Assembly (NCBI RefSeq): GCF_001439845.1
Contig: NZ_JYLO01000014.1
Location: forward strand, 62,001 to 126,000
Source of the DNA: Pseudomonas lactis
Lineage (GTDB): Bacteria; Pseudomonadota; Gammaproteobacteria; Pseudomonadales; Pseudomonadaceae
DNA: 64,000 bases
Direction of reading: 5' to 3'
The translations under genes and the position numbers were made by a program. This document shows, piece by piece, positions 1 to 8,073 of the stretch. Within the stretch, counting starts at the first letter, position 1. Every line of letters starts with the position of its first letter. The notes beneath the pieces were generated by a model that saw nothing but the letters and a program-made list of their open reading frames with translations, was not told the origin of the DNA and did no database searches.

Positions 1-2
1 GC

Positions 3-815
3 CCGTTTTCCGGCTGGATTCTCAATCACTTCGCTGCCGGCCAAGGTGGCCTGGCAGGCTGGCAGTGGATGTTCTTGCTGCAAGGCATCCCCACCGTAAT
101 CCTCGGCGCCCTCGCCTACTTCCTGCTCAGTGACAGCTTCGCCAATGCCAAATGGCTCAAGCCCCATGAGCGCGCGGTGCTGGAAGCCGACCAGGCCACT
201 GACCTGGCGAACAAGCCGAAAACCACCAGCGACTCCCTGGCCGAAGTGTTCAAGAACCCGGCGATCTGGGCATTCGGCCTGATCTACTTCTGCATCCAGA
301 GTGGCGTGTATGCGATCAACTTCTGGCTGCCGTCGATCATCAAGAACATGGGCTTCAGCGACAACCTGGTGATTGGCTGGCTCAGCGCGATCCCGTATCT
401 GTTGGCAGCGGTGTTCATGCTGCTGGTGGGCCGCTCCGCCGATTTGCGCAAGGAGCGCCGCTGGCATTTGGTGGTACCGATGTTGATGGGCGCCATTGGC
501 CTGGTGATCGCCGTTAACTTCGCCACTACGCCCGCTATCGCCATTCTCGGCCTGACCATCGCCACCATGGGCGCCCTGACCGGCCTGCCGATGTTCTGGC
601 CGGTGCCCACCGCGATGCTCAGCGCGGGCGCGGCGGCGGGTGGCTTGGCGTTGATCAACTCCATGGGCCAGATGGCGGGTTTTCTCAGCCCGTATATCGT
701 GGGTTTTGTGAAGGATGCCACCGGGTCCACGGATATGGCGTTGTACCTGCTGGCGGCGGTGATTGTGGGTGGGAGTGTGCTGGCGTTGCGGATGACGCGT
801 ACGTTGAAAGCATGA
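3..815 (+). CDS. MFS transporter, C-terminal part (5' end outside window)
   Basis: The reading frame is already open at the left edge and reads through GWQWMFLLQGIP, which is typical of the end of the N-terminal bundle in major facilitator carriers of the anion:cation symporter family. What remains is the cytoplasmic central loop (rich in Lys/Glu, about residues 45-85) and six hydrophobic segments, with the loop motif GRSADLRKERR near the middle of the C-terminal half. The protein would sit in the inner membrane and import an organic anion (sugar acid, tartrate or aromatic acid); the substrate cannot be read from the sequence. No neighbouring catabolic gene is visible on the right. The family assignment is good, the substrate is unknown, and the true start lies outside the window. 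Confidence 0.85.
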   Translation, partial: PFSGWILNHFAAGQGGLAGWQWMFLLQGIPTVILGALAYFLLSDSFANAKWLKPHERAVLEADQATDLANKPKTTSDSLAEVFKNPAIWAFGLIYFCIQSGVYAINFWLPSIIKNMGFSDNLVIGWLSAIPYLLAAVFMLLVGRSADLRKERRWHLVVPMLMGAIGLVIAVNFATTPAIAILGLTIATMGALTGLPMFWPVPTAMLSAGAAAGGLALINSMGQMAGFLSPYIVGFVKDATGSTDMALYLLAAVIVGGSVLALRMTRTLKA

Positions 816-922
816 GGACTATTTTGCGGTCATAAGGCTTGCCCTCGCCCGCAATCGGCAAGGCGCTCATCCTGATAACCAAGGATGGGCGCCTAAAGGG
901 TCAAGCGCGCAGGCATAGCCGA

Positions 923-1756
923 CTACGAATGATGGACATCGAAGGAGCCAACAGCGGAAAACTTATTGAGTTCATCGTTGAATTCGCACTCGAAGTTCCC
1001 CTTGGCATACCCCGTTTCAGGTACATGCTCTAAAACCACCTGACCACTGCGTGCCTCTAACAAGGCACGTTTTACGAACTGCGTGAACAACACTATTACC
1101 GCCGGATCGTCACCCCCCAACTGATAGGTGCCTGGCGGCGTTCCCTTGTTAACCACAATAGACAAAAGATCGTCTTGAGTCGGAATGGGGTCATAGTTAT
1201 GAATGCGCCCTTTTATAGAATCGGCATCCTTGGGCAGCGGAAACAGGTCCAGATGATTTATCTCGACCGTTGTTGCTTCAAATGTCGGATACGGACGCGC
1301 TTCACCCCTAAAGTCCGCGTTGATAAAGCCAGTCCCGTTGCTGACCTCAAACGTGCCACTGGAGACCTCGATTTCATGAGAGGTACCGATTGCTTGTGCT
1401 TTGAAATTGAACGTTGCCGCCATCCGGTTATCTTTAAGCGATACCGTGATCTCCCCCGTCTGGGCAACGAAATTAAGCTGCTGCGTATAGAGCGAAATGA
1501 CGGTGTTATGGCTGCCTATCAAGAAGGTTTGAGGTTTTCCGTCGTCACACAAGTTGCTAGGGACGTTGACGGTGAACACAATCAAACTACCGCCGGTTGA
1601 GGGGCGCCCGTAACTGATGAGTGTCCACACATCTTGATCCAGACGTAGTTCTTGGGTGGGATCGCCAACATAATCAAGCGCCAAGTAGCCGTTCAATGTG
1701 GCGGTGAAAGTGCCTTTCGACAACGGTAAAATAGGGACATGCAGTGACTGTTTCAT
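923..1756 (-). CDS. Hypothetical protein, paralogue of the divergent neighbour
   Basis: A 277-residue soluble protein with no recognised domain, no signal peptide and no membrane segment. I chose the ATG at 1756 (MKQSLHVP) because GAGG lies nine bases upstream; the longer reading needs a TTG start. It is built mostly of predicted beta strands and appears to hold two related halves: VFTVNVPSN...TGEITVSLKDNRMAATF and SIVVNKGTP...GQVVLEH...GNFECEF. The divergent gene to the right encodes a clear paralogue (for example LLSIVVNKG against ILSIVINKD, and GNFECEF against GEFSCSF). Function is unknown; no catalytic signature is apparent. Confidence 0.75.
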   Translation of the reverse strand: MKQSLHVPILPLSKGTFTATLNGYLALDYVGDPTQELRLDQDVWTLISYGRPSTGGSLIVFTVNVPSNLCDDGKPQTFLIGSHNTVISLYTQQLNFVAQTGEITVSLKDNRMAATFNFKAQAIGTSHEIEVSSGTFEVSNGTGFINADFRGEARPYPTFEATTVEINHLDLFPLPKDADSIKGRIHNYDPIPTQDDLLSIVVNKGTPPGTYQLGGDDPAVIVLFTQFVKRALLEARSGQVVLEHVPETGYAKGNFECEFNDELNKFSAVGSFDVHHS

Positions 1757-1832
1757 GTTAACCAGCCTCGCCAATAAATAAGTTGATAAAAGAGTTTGTG
1801 GGAATGTTAGTACCCTGCTGGCTCGGGCGACA

Positions 1833-1870
1833 CTGTCAACTTTGACAGGTATAAAAAATGATTCTCTTAT
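1833..1870 (+). promoter_or_regulatory. Putative promoter with palindromic operator between divergent paralogues
   Basis: A 7-bp inverted repeat with a 2-bp centre, CTGTCAA-CT-TTGACAG (1833-1848), overlaps a TTGACA -35 hexamer (1842-1847). A weak -10, TCTTAT (1865-1870), follows at 17 bp. It points toward the gene at 2008, leaving a leader of about 130 nt. The mirrored arm supplies a TTGACA on the other strand as well, so one protein bound here could affect both divergent genes. This is inferred from sequence only. Confidence 0.45.
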
Positions 1871-2007
1871 AACAGAGTCCTATAGAAAGGTGCTCCTAGC
1901 GACTCTAGTAATCAATAAACGTTTTCTAGCCTGTAATTTCTAACAGTATCCAAACCTTATCCGTGCGCCTAGGCTGAGGGCTCAGTCACGCTTGGAGGGC
2001 TATCGAA

Positions 2008-2874
2008 ATGAAAGGCAAAACAGCAGCTACTGAAGGTACTTTTAACGTTACGGTGACAGGCCAACATAACGTCGTTTTCATCGGCGACGCCGACAAGATG
2101 GAGCTATACCGTGAGACGAGTGGGTTATGGCATTTGGCTGCGACCCAGCGCTTATCGGACGTACCGAGTGATTTTCTAGGTATCGATATTTTGCTTCCTT
2201 CCGATTTACCTACGGACGGAAGTAAACACACCTACTCGTTTGCAGAAGGCGCAACCAGACTTCATTTCTCTACGTATGAAAACCAGGGAAATCCAACCTA
2301 TGCCGCCACCGCAGGGAAAATAGAGGTGTCATTCGACGGTACGAATCTAAAGGCCTCTTTTGGGGCGAGCGCCGAATTTGGCAGCCAAAAAATAGAGCTG
2401 GTTGACGGCACGGCGGAACTGAGAGGCCTTTCAACTGGCCTGACTGCACAATACCCGGCAACGGGCGAACTGAAAGCGGTTTTCCAGGGTGGCCCATTAC
2501 CGGATCCAAAGTTTGTCGCAACCGAATTCAGAATTGATAGCTCAGATTTCGGCGGCCACCGCCCTGATCACCGAATGTTTATCGGCGACCATTACGATGA
2601 CGACCTATCGCGAACTCGAAATATTCTATCCATCGTGATCAATAAGGACACGAAAGGACTGACCCATGTTTTGGCCGGCAACAACAATGTCCGGGTTCAG
2701 TTTATGCGCCTCGACACGTACGGTGGGGTGACAGCCCATGCGGGTACGCTGAAACTGAACGAAGAAGTCACCGACGATCATGGCTCGGGGGAGTTTTCCT
2801 GCTCCTTTCGAAAAAATGACGGACCTGAGTTTACTGTCGAAGGGACGTTTCGACTGACCAGAGTCCGTCACTGA
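2008..2874 (+). CDS. Hypothetical protein, paralogue of the divergent neighbour
   Basis: A 288-residue beta-rich soluble protein of unknown function. The start is supported by GGAGGG eight bases upstream of ATG. It aligns along its length with the protein on the opposite side of the intergenic region: an N-terminal GTF-x-VTVTG strand, TAGKIEVSFDGTNLKASF near the middle, ILSIVINKDT in the second half and a C-terminal GEFSCSF...GTFRL. There is no signal peptide, lipobox or transmembrane segment. The inverted gene duplication suggests the two products form a pair or have diverged toward different partners. No homologue is recognised, so no role is proposed. Confidence 0.75.
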   Translation: MKGKTAATEGTFNVTVTGQHNVVFIGDADKMELYRETSGLWHLAATQRLSDVPSDFLGIDILLPSDLPTDGSKHTYSFAEGATRLHFSTYENQGNPTYAATAGKIEVSFDGTNLKASFGASAEFGSQKIELVDGTAELRGLSTGLTAQYPATGELKAVFQGGPLPDPKFVATEFRIDSSDFGGHRPDHRMFIGDHYDDDLSRTRNILSIVINKDTKGLTHVLAGNNNVRVQFMRLDTYGGVTAHAGTLKLNEEVTDDHGSGEFSCSFRKNDGPEFTVEGTFRLTRVRH

Positions 2875-2899
2875 GCCAATCACCTTGCGGGCGGGGCGT

Positions 2900-3604
2900 T
2901 TACAGCAGTCCCCCGCCATCAATGTCGATGATGCTGCCAGTCAAGAAGCCATTTTCCATTGCCAACACATACCCCGCCGCCACCTCCTGAGCCTGCCCCA
3001 CCCGCCCAACCGGCAATGCGCCGCCCGCCTTGGCAAACATCGCCATACGCTGCTCTTCTCCAAGCCCTGCATAGGCCGGCGTGTCAATTACCCCGGGGCT
3101 GATGACATTGACCCGACGCGGTGCCAGTTCCTTGGCCAACTGTTTGCCCAATGCCTCGGTCGCGGCGTTAATGCCCGTCTTGATGAACTGCCCTGCCGCC
3201 AACTTGCGCCCCAGTTGGCCCGAGGTCAGGCTGATGCTGCCCTGTTCATGCAAAAAGGGCAGTGCCTGCTGAATGGCACGTAGTGAGCCCCAGAGCTTCA
3301 CATCGAAGTTGTCCTGAGCTTCATCCAGGTTGGTTTCACTCAAGGGTTTGGCCTGCACCGAAGGGCCCGAGGTGTAGACCAGATGGTCAAAGCGCCCTAC
3401 GGTCTCGAACAGCCGCTGCAAGGAGGCGCTGTCAGTGACGTCCACCGGCTCACTGCGCAGGCCGTTGGCGGAGCTTGACGCCAAGCGGCGCCCGGCCACG
3501 ACCACGTGCGCGCCGCGTGCCAAGGCTGCCTGGGCCACTGCCGCGCCGATACCGCTGCTGCCGCCGATGACGATGATGGTTTTACCGCTCAGAGAAGAGG
3601 TCAT
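2900..3604 (-). CDS. SDR-family oxidoreductase-like protein with altered active site
   Basis: A 234-residue short-chain dehydrogenase/reductase. The Rossmann dinucleotide motif GGSSGIG is at residues 14-20 and GRR (38-40) suggests NADP(H). YTSGPS (about 77-82) stands in for the usual NNAG motif. The region that should hold Ser...Tyr-x3-Lys reads LTSGQLGRKLAAGQFIKTGINAA (126-148): Phe-140 sits where the catalytic Tyr is expected and no Lys follows four residues later. The later motif ISPGVIDT (168-175) is conserved. The gene is divergent from an adjacent LysR-type regulator, the usual arrangement for a regulated oxidoreductase. Substrate is unknown, and activity may differ from canonical SDRs. 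Confidence 0.85.
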   Translation of the reverse strand: MTSSLSGKTIIVIGGSSGIGAAVAQAALARGAHVVVAGRRLASSSANGLRSEPVDVTDSASLQRLFETVGRFDHLVYTSGPSVQAKPLSETNLDEAQDNFDVKLWGSLRAIQQALPFLHEQGSISLTSGQLGRKLAAGQFIKTGINAATEALGKQLAKELAPRRVNVISPGVIDTPAYAGLGEEQRMAMFAKAGGALPVGRVGQAQEVAAGYVLAMENGFLTGSIIDIDGGGLL

Positions 3605-3705
3605 GAGAAAACTACCTGGGTCAGAAAGTGAGCGTTCATCTTCCCAGCTTGGTAATCGATGAAAAATCCGGGTAAAACGACAAGATCTTTAAAGGATTTT
3701 TATCA

Positions 3706-4608
3706 ATGAGCTCGATTCTCGACCTTGAAGTCTTCGTGCGCAGCGCCGACACCGGCAGCCTCACGGCCGCCGCCCGTGGCCTGGGCCTCACGCCAGCAGC
3801 GGCGAGTATTGCGCTCAAGCGCCTTGAGACCCGCCTCGGCATCCGCCTGCTCGCCCGCTCCACCCGCAGCATGCGCCTGACCGAAGAAGGCCGGCGTTAC
3901 CTGGACAGTGTGCGGGTGGCGCTGGAGGCGCTGTCGGAAGGCGAGCACGCCATCAAGCAACAGGGCCAGAGCCTCAGTGGTTTATTGCAGTTGGCCGCGC
4001 CCTCGGACTTTGGCCGCAATGTGCTGCTGGGCTGGCTGGATGAGTTCAAGCTGGAGCACCCTGATATCCGCTTGCAACTGTTGCTCAACGACAGCAATGC
4101 CGACTTGTTTCGCGACACAGTCGACATTGCCTTGCGCTTTGGCGTGCCGAGGGACTCCAGCCTCGTGGCCCTGCCGGTGGTACCCGATCACCATCGCATT
4201 GCCTGCGCCAGCCCTGAGTACCTGGCGCGCCACGGCACACCGCTTGAGCCCGAAGACTTGGCCCACCACAGCACGCTGCGCTATATGCGCCGGGGCCAGG
4301 CCAATAGCACCTGGTATTTCCGCCAGGGGGCGTTGCTTCAAGAAGTCGAGGTGAGCGGTGACTACCTCAGCGATGACGGCGAGATTGTCCGCCGCTGGGC
4401 GTTGGCGGGGCATGGCATTGCCTATAAGGCCAACCTGGATATGGCCCGTGATATCCAGGCTGGCCGGTTGGTACCCTTGCTACCCGACTGGCAAGGCGAA
4501 CCCACGCCGTTCAACCTGATGTGCCCGCACCGCCTGCAAGTGTCGGAACGCGTGAAAGTGCTGCATCGTTTTTTACAGGCGCGCTGCGTGACTTTGCTAC
4601 GCACATGA
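3706..4608 (+). CDS. LysR-family transcriptional regulator
   Basis: A 300-residue LysR-type regulator. The N-terminal winged helix-turn-helix spans about residues 1-62 (LEVFVRSADTGSLTAAARGLGLTPAAASIALKRLETRLGIRLL). The substrate-binding domain of the CrgA-like subgroup follows from about residue 90, with the usual FGVPRDSSLVALPV and GIAYKANLDMARDI segments. The ATG is preceded by AAAGGA at good spacing. It is divergent from the SDR gene with about 100 bp between the starts, so that gene is the most likely target, together with autoregulation. The inducer is unknown. Confidence 0.92.
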   Translation: MSSILDLEVFVRSADTGSLTAAARGLGLTPAAASIALKRLETRLGIRLLARSTRSMRLTEEGRRYLDSVRVALEALSEGEHAIKQQGQSLSGLLQLAAPSDFGRNVLLGWLDEFKLEHPDIRLQLLLNDSNADLFRDTVDIALRFGVPRDSSLVALPVVPDHHRIACASPEYLARHGTPLEPEDLAHHSTLRYMRRGQANSTWYFRQGALLQEVEVSGDYLSDDGEIVRRWALAGHGIAYKANLDMARDIQAGRLVPLLPDWQGEPTPFNLMCPHRLQVSERVKVLHRFLQARCVTLLRT

Positions 4609-4690
4609 AGAAATGCGCTCAGGGCTTGTTCCAGAGCGCTCGGGTCTGGTATTGCATCACTTACATTTTGCCTGCCATGAGGAGCTTTGC

Positions 4691-5701
4691 ATGATTTACC
4701 GCACATTGGGCCACTCCGGGTTGAAGGTCAGCGCTCTGACCCTCGGCACCATGATGTTTGGCGAACAGACCAGCACCGAAGATTCGCTGCGCATCATCGA
4801 CAAGGCCTGGGACCAGGGCATCAATTTCATCGACACCGCTGACGTGTACACAGGCGGGCGCTCCGAGGAAATCGTCGGTGAGGCGATTGCACGCAACCGC
4901 CACGATTGGGTGGTGGCCTCCAAAGTCGGCTTCGGCCCTGCCGATGGCGTGCCCAACCGCAGCGGTTTGAGCCGCAAGCGTATGTTCACTGCGCTGGACG
5001 CCAGCCTGGCACGGCTGGACACCGACTACCTGGACATCTACTACCTGCACCGCGAAGACCACGACACGCCGTTGGAGGTCACCGTGTCCGCCATCGGTGA
5101 CTTGATCCGCGAAGGCAAGGTTCGCTATTGGGGCCTGTCCAATTACCGGGGTTGGCGCATCGCTGAAGTGATTCGCGTGGCTGAACTCCTGGGGGTTGAT
5201 AAACCCATCATCAGCCAACCGTTGTACAACATCGTCAATCGCCAGGCCGAGGTGGAACAGATCACCGCTGCAGCGGCTTATGGGCTGGGCGTGGTGCCTT
5301 ACAGCCCGCTGGCCCGAGGGGTGCTCAGCGGCAAGTACGCACCGGACGTCACGCCTGAACCCGGCAGCCGTGCCGCGCGCCAGGACAAGCGCATCCTGGA
5401 AACCGAGTGGCGGGTTGAATCACTGCGCATTGCCCAGCAGATCCAGCAATACACCCAAGGGCGTGGCGTAGGGATCGTCGAGTTCGCAATCGCCTGGGTG
5501 CTGAACAATGCGGCGGTGAGCTCGGCGATCGTCGGGCCACGGACCGAGGCCCAGTGGGACGCCTACACCGGGGCGCTGGCGGTGCAGATCAGCGCCGAAG
5601 ACGAGGCGTTCATTGATTCGTTGGTCACGCCGGGGCATTCGTCCTCGCCGGGGTTCAACGATGTCGGGCATTTTGTATCCGGTCGATTGGCACGCCTGTA
5701 G
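4691..5701 (+). CDS. Aldo/keto reductase
   Basis: A 336-residue NADPH-dependent aldo/keto reductase with a TIM-barrel fold. MIYRTLGHSGLKVSALTLGTMMFG is the standard N-terminus of the AKR11/12-like group, so I start at the ATG at 4691 with AGGAG six bases upstream rather than at the longer frame. The catalytic tetrad is visible: Asp and Tyr in DTADVYTGG, Lys in VASKVGF and His in YYLHREDHDTP. The C-terminal cofactor loop is present (SSAIVGPRTEAQWD). It follows the LysR gene in the same direction but after a gap of about 80 bp, so co-transcription is only possible. Substrate is unknown. Confidence 0.93.
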   Translation: MIYRTLGHSGLKVSALTLGTMMFGEQTSTEDSLRIIDKAWDQGINFIDTADVYTGGRSEEIVGEAIARNRHDWVVASKVGFGPADGVPNRSGLSRKRMFTALDASLARLDTDYLDIYYLHREDHDTPLEVTVSAIGDLIREGKVRYWGLSNYRGWRIAEVIRVAELLGVDKPIISQPLYNIVNRQAEVEQITAAAAYGLGVVPYSPLARGVLSGKYAPDVTPEPGSRAARQDKRILETEWRVESLRIAQQIQQYTQGRGVGIVEFAIAWVLNNAAVSSAIVGPRTEAQWDAYTGALAVQISAEDEAFIDSLVTPGHSSSPGFNDVGHFVSGRLARL

Positions 5702-5737
5702 ACTGCCGACGAAATAATCGGCTTTCGCGAGGACAGC

Positions 5738-6619
5738 GTGTCTAAAGGTGTGGTGTTATCGGTCTTGGCCTCGGTGTTGTTTGCGGTGATGTATTACTTC
5801 ACATCGCTGCTTACCCCCCTGAGTGGCCTGGAAATTTTCGGCTGGCGCATGTTGCTCACCGTGCCCTGCATGACGGTGTTCATGATTGTCAGCGGTGAGT
5901 GGCGCAGGGTGTGGGAACTGCTGCGCAGGCTGGCGGCTAAGCCACGGCTGATTGGCGGCGTGCTGGTGTCTTCTGCCCTGCTCGGCGTGCAGTTGTGGCT
6001 GTTCATGTGGGCGCCGCTCAATGGGCGCAGCCTGGACGTGTCGGTGGGGTATTTCCTGCTGCCGTTGACCATGGTGCTCACCGGGCGCCTGGTCTACGGC
6101 GAGCGTCTGTCACGGTTACAACAGATCGCCGTGGTGTTTGCCGCGCTAGGCGTGTTGAACGAGTTGTACCAGGCCGGTGGTTTTTCCTGGGCAACGCTGG
6201 TGGTGATCATCGGCTACCCGGTGTACTTCGTGGTGCGTAAGTACCTGAGCACCGATCATCTGGGGGGGCTGTGGCTGGACATGGCGTTGATGCTGCCGGT
6301 GGCCTGGTGGTTTGTACAAAGCGGCGAACAAGGCTTTGCCGTGCTCGACGGCCATCCAAAGCTTTATGCATTGATTCCAATGCTGGGCCTTATCAGTGCC
6401 TCGGCGTTGGTGAGTTACATTATCGCCAGTCGCTTGCTCGCCTTCAGCCTGTTCGGGCTGCTGAGCTACGTGGAGCCGGTGCTGCTGCTGGCGGTGGCGT
6501 TGCTATTGGGTGAAGGCATCCAGGGTGGGCAATGGCTGACTTATATCCCGATCTGGCTGGCGGTGATGGTGCTGGTGTATGAGGGGTTCAAGCATTTGGT
6601 GCGCCAGCGTCGCGCTTGA
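5738..6619 (+). CDS. EamA/RarD-family permease
   Basis: A 293-residue inner-membrane protein with about ten hydrophobic segments and two EamA repeats, closest in appearance to the RarD group (chloramphenicol-sensitive protein family). It starts at a GTG (5738) with GCGAGGAC a few bases upstream, and the first residues, MSKGVVLSVLASVLFAVMYY, form TM1 directly. The second half contains the pattern ASALVSYIIASRLLAFSLFGLLSY that precedes the last helices. It lies 36 bp behind the aldo/keto reductase and could be co-transcribed. The transported compound is unknown. Confidence 0.88.
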   Translation: MSKGVVLSVLASVLFAVMYYFTSLLTPLSGLEIFGWRMLLTVPCMTVFMIVSGEWRRVWELLRRLAAKPRLIGGVLVSSALLGVQLWLFMWAPLNGRSLDVSVGYFLLPLTMVLTGRLVYGERLSRLQQIAVVFAALGVLNELYQAGGFSWATLVVIIGYPVYFVVRKYLSTDHLGGLWLDMALMLPVAWWFVQSGEQGFAVLDGHPKLYALIPMLGLISASALVSYIIASRLLAFSLFGLLSYVEPVLLLAVALLLGEGIQGGQWLTYIPIWLAVMVLVYEGFKHLVRQRRA

Positions 6620-6688
6620 ATGGGAAGCTGGGAATGAACGGGTATTGCGGGGGTATCCGTACCCCTCTGTATGACAGCGAAGATTGAT

Positions 6689-7909
6689 TCAGACCTTCAC
6701 TTCGGGTGTCGCCTCTTCTGGGGTGCCCACCTTCCTTTCGATGACGTCAGCCACTGTGTTCAACCTATCCCGCCACTTGCCGTACTGGGGAATATTACTC
6801 TGGGCTTCATTGCCAAATTTCTCCAGCTGGGCATCCATCACTTCCTGGCTGACGCCAAATATCTTACCGAGCCGATTATCGTGATTCAACTGAAGCAGCG
6901 TGCCCTTTACGGGGTTTTTCAGCACCTCTTCGATGGAGGCCGCCACGTCGTCAGGAACTCCGAACTGTTGCAGTGCAGTCCCAAGACCGTCGCCCGGGTT
7001 TCTGAGCTGCTTGATGAGATAACCCCAAAAGTCGCTCAGATCATTAGGCCCCGTCTTGCTATAGGCTTGGGCTGCAACTTTCTGTTTGGTGAACTCAGCG
7101 ATTGTGATGGGTTCGCCAAGCGGGTCCTTATTGTTCAGCCCGTTTCTGACGAAGTAATAACCGTCCTGACTGCCACCCCTGAAATTCCCATAAGCGTCGT
7201 AATCAAATAGGACGTTTTTTCCATCTTCCCGGGTACCGATATAGGTCGCTTGGCCATTGGACTCCAGCTTGTATAGCTTCACGTTGGATAGGCCATTGAC
7301 CTCAACTGGCGGGACGGTCACGTCCTTGTTCAAACGCTCGAAAATATCGCCTCGCTCTCGACCAAAACTTCCCACCACCACGCTGGAGTCTTTTTCTGAG
7401 CCAAACTCGCTTAGTCGTGTCCTGACCCGTTCCTCCTGCTTGGGTGCTTCAGAATGAGAAAAGTGCCGCGCAAATCGGTCCAGCTCGGCAGGGTTTTTGG
7501 CTACAGCCTTAACCCATTCAGTTAGCTCTTCAACGGTGTTGAACTCATGAAACGACGTCACTTCATCTTCCGGCATATACACGATGACGTTAGGGCCTTC
7601 GGCCGTCGCGGGCACACGTTTGATTACCATCATGTCTTTGGATTGGACGCCATCGACGGCAAAAGTCGAAACGCTTACGTATGGCGCGCCGGGTTTGTCA
7701 GGTTTCACTGCCGCCTTCGTCATCTGATACCCCCCGGCGGTGAGTGTGCCGCCCAAGTATTCGGTTTCACCGTCATCGAGAAACTTTTTACGCGCCTGAT
7801 CGACCGGGTCTGCATTGCCGGTTGAACGGACATTGCGCACAGGCCCTGCCTGCACCGTTGATACAGATGGGCCGATCGGGCGTTGAGGGGTAGGAGAATT
7901 TACATTCAT
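6689..7909 (-). CDS. Dermonecrotic-toxin-like (DUF6543-type) domain protein, short
   Basis: A 406-residue protein with no signal peptide and a low-complexity Pro/Ser/Thr/Val N-terminus (residues 1-35), as is common in exported effectors. The segment NVIVYMPEDEVTSFHEFNTVEELTEWVKAVAKNPAELDRFARHFS (about 107-150) resembles the region of large Pseudomonas dermonecrotic-toxin-like proteins that read LLYTPG...FREF...L...PEW. The later part, SNVKLYKLESNGQATYIGTREDGKNVLFDYDAYGNFRGG, is also of that style. Those proteins usually exceed 1000 residues, so this is a short or stand-alone version. No secretion genes flank it. Family assignment is inference from remembered patterns; the function is unproven. 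Confidence 0.55.
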   Translation of the reverse strand: MNVNSPTPQRPIGPSVSTVQAGPVRNVRSTGNADPVDQARKKFLDDGETEYLGGTLTAGGYQMTKAAVKPDKPGAPYVSVSTFAVDGVQSKDMMVIKRVPATAEGPNVIVYMPEDEVTSFHEFNTVEELTEWVKAVAKNPAELDRFARHFSHSEAPKQEERVRTRLSEFGSEKDSSVVVGSFGRERGDIFERLNKDVTVPPVEVNGLSNVKLYKLESNGQATYIGTREDGKNVLFDYDAYGNFRGGSQDGYYFVRNGLNNKDPLGEPITIAEFTKQKVAAQAYSKTGPNDLSDFWGYLIKQLRNPGDGLGTALQQFGVPDDVAASIEEVLKNPVKGTLLQLNHDNRLGKIFGVSQEVMDAQLEKFGNEAQSNIPQYGKWRDRLNTVADVIERKVGTPEEATPEVKV

Positions 7910-8030
7910 AAGAGAGCCTCTGCATGGTTCAGACGCAGGCTTTTCCTGCGTCCTGCCCTCTATGTGATATGTGAAGAAACATCTGTTCCTATTTCACCGC
8001 CGTTCAATTGCGACAGAACGCAACGCACAC

Positions 8031-8060
8031 GAAAAAGCCCGGTAAAAACCGGGCTTTTTC
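8031..8060. terminator. Bidirectional Rho-independent terminator
   Basis: A 13-bp perfect stem (GAAAAAGCCCGGT / ACCGGGCTTTTTC) around a short A-rich loop. It ends hpd transcription on the minus strand through the U-tract encoded by the left arm. Confidence 0.9.
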
Positions 8061-8073
8061 GTTATCCAGTCAA

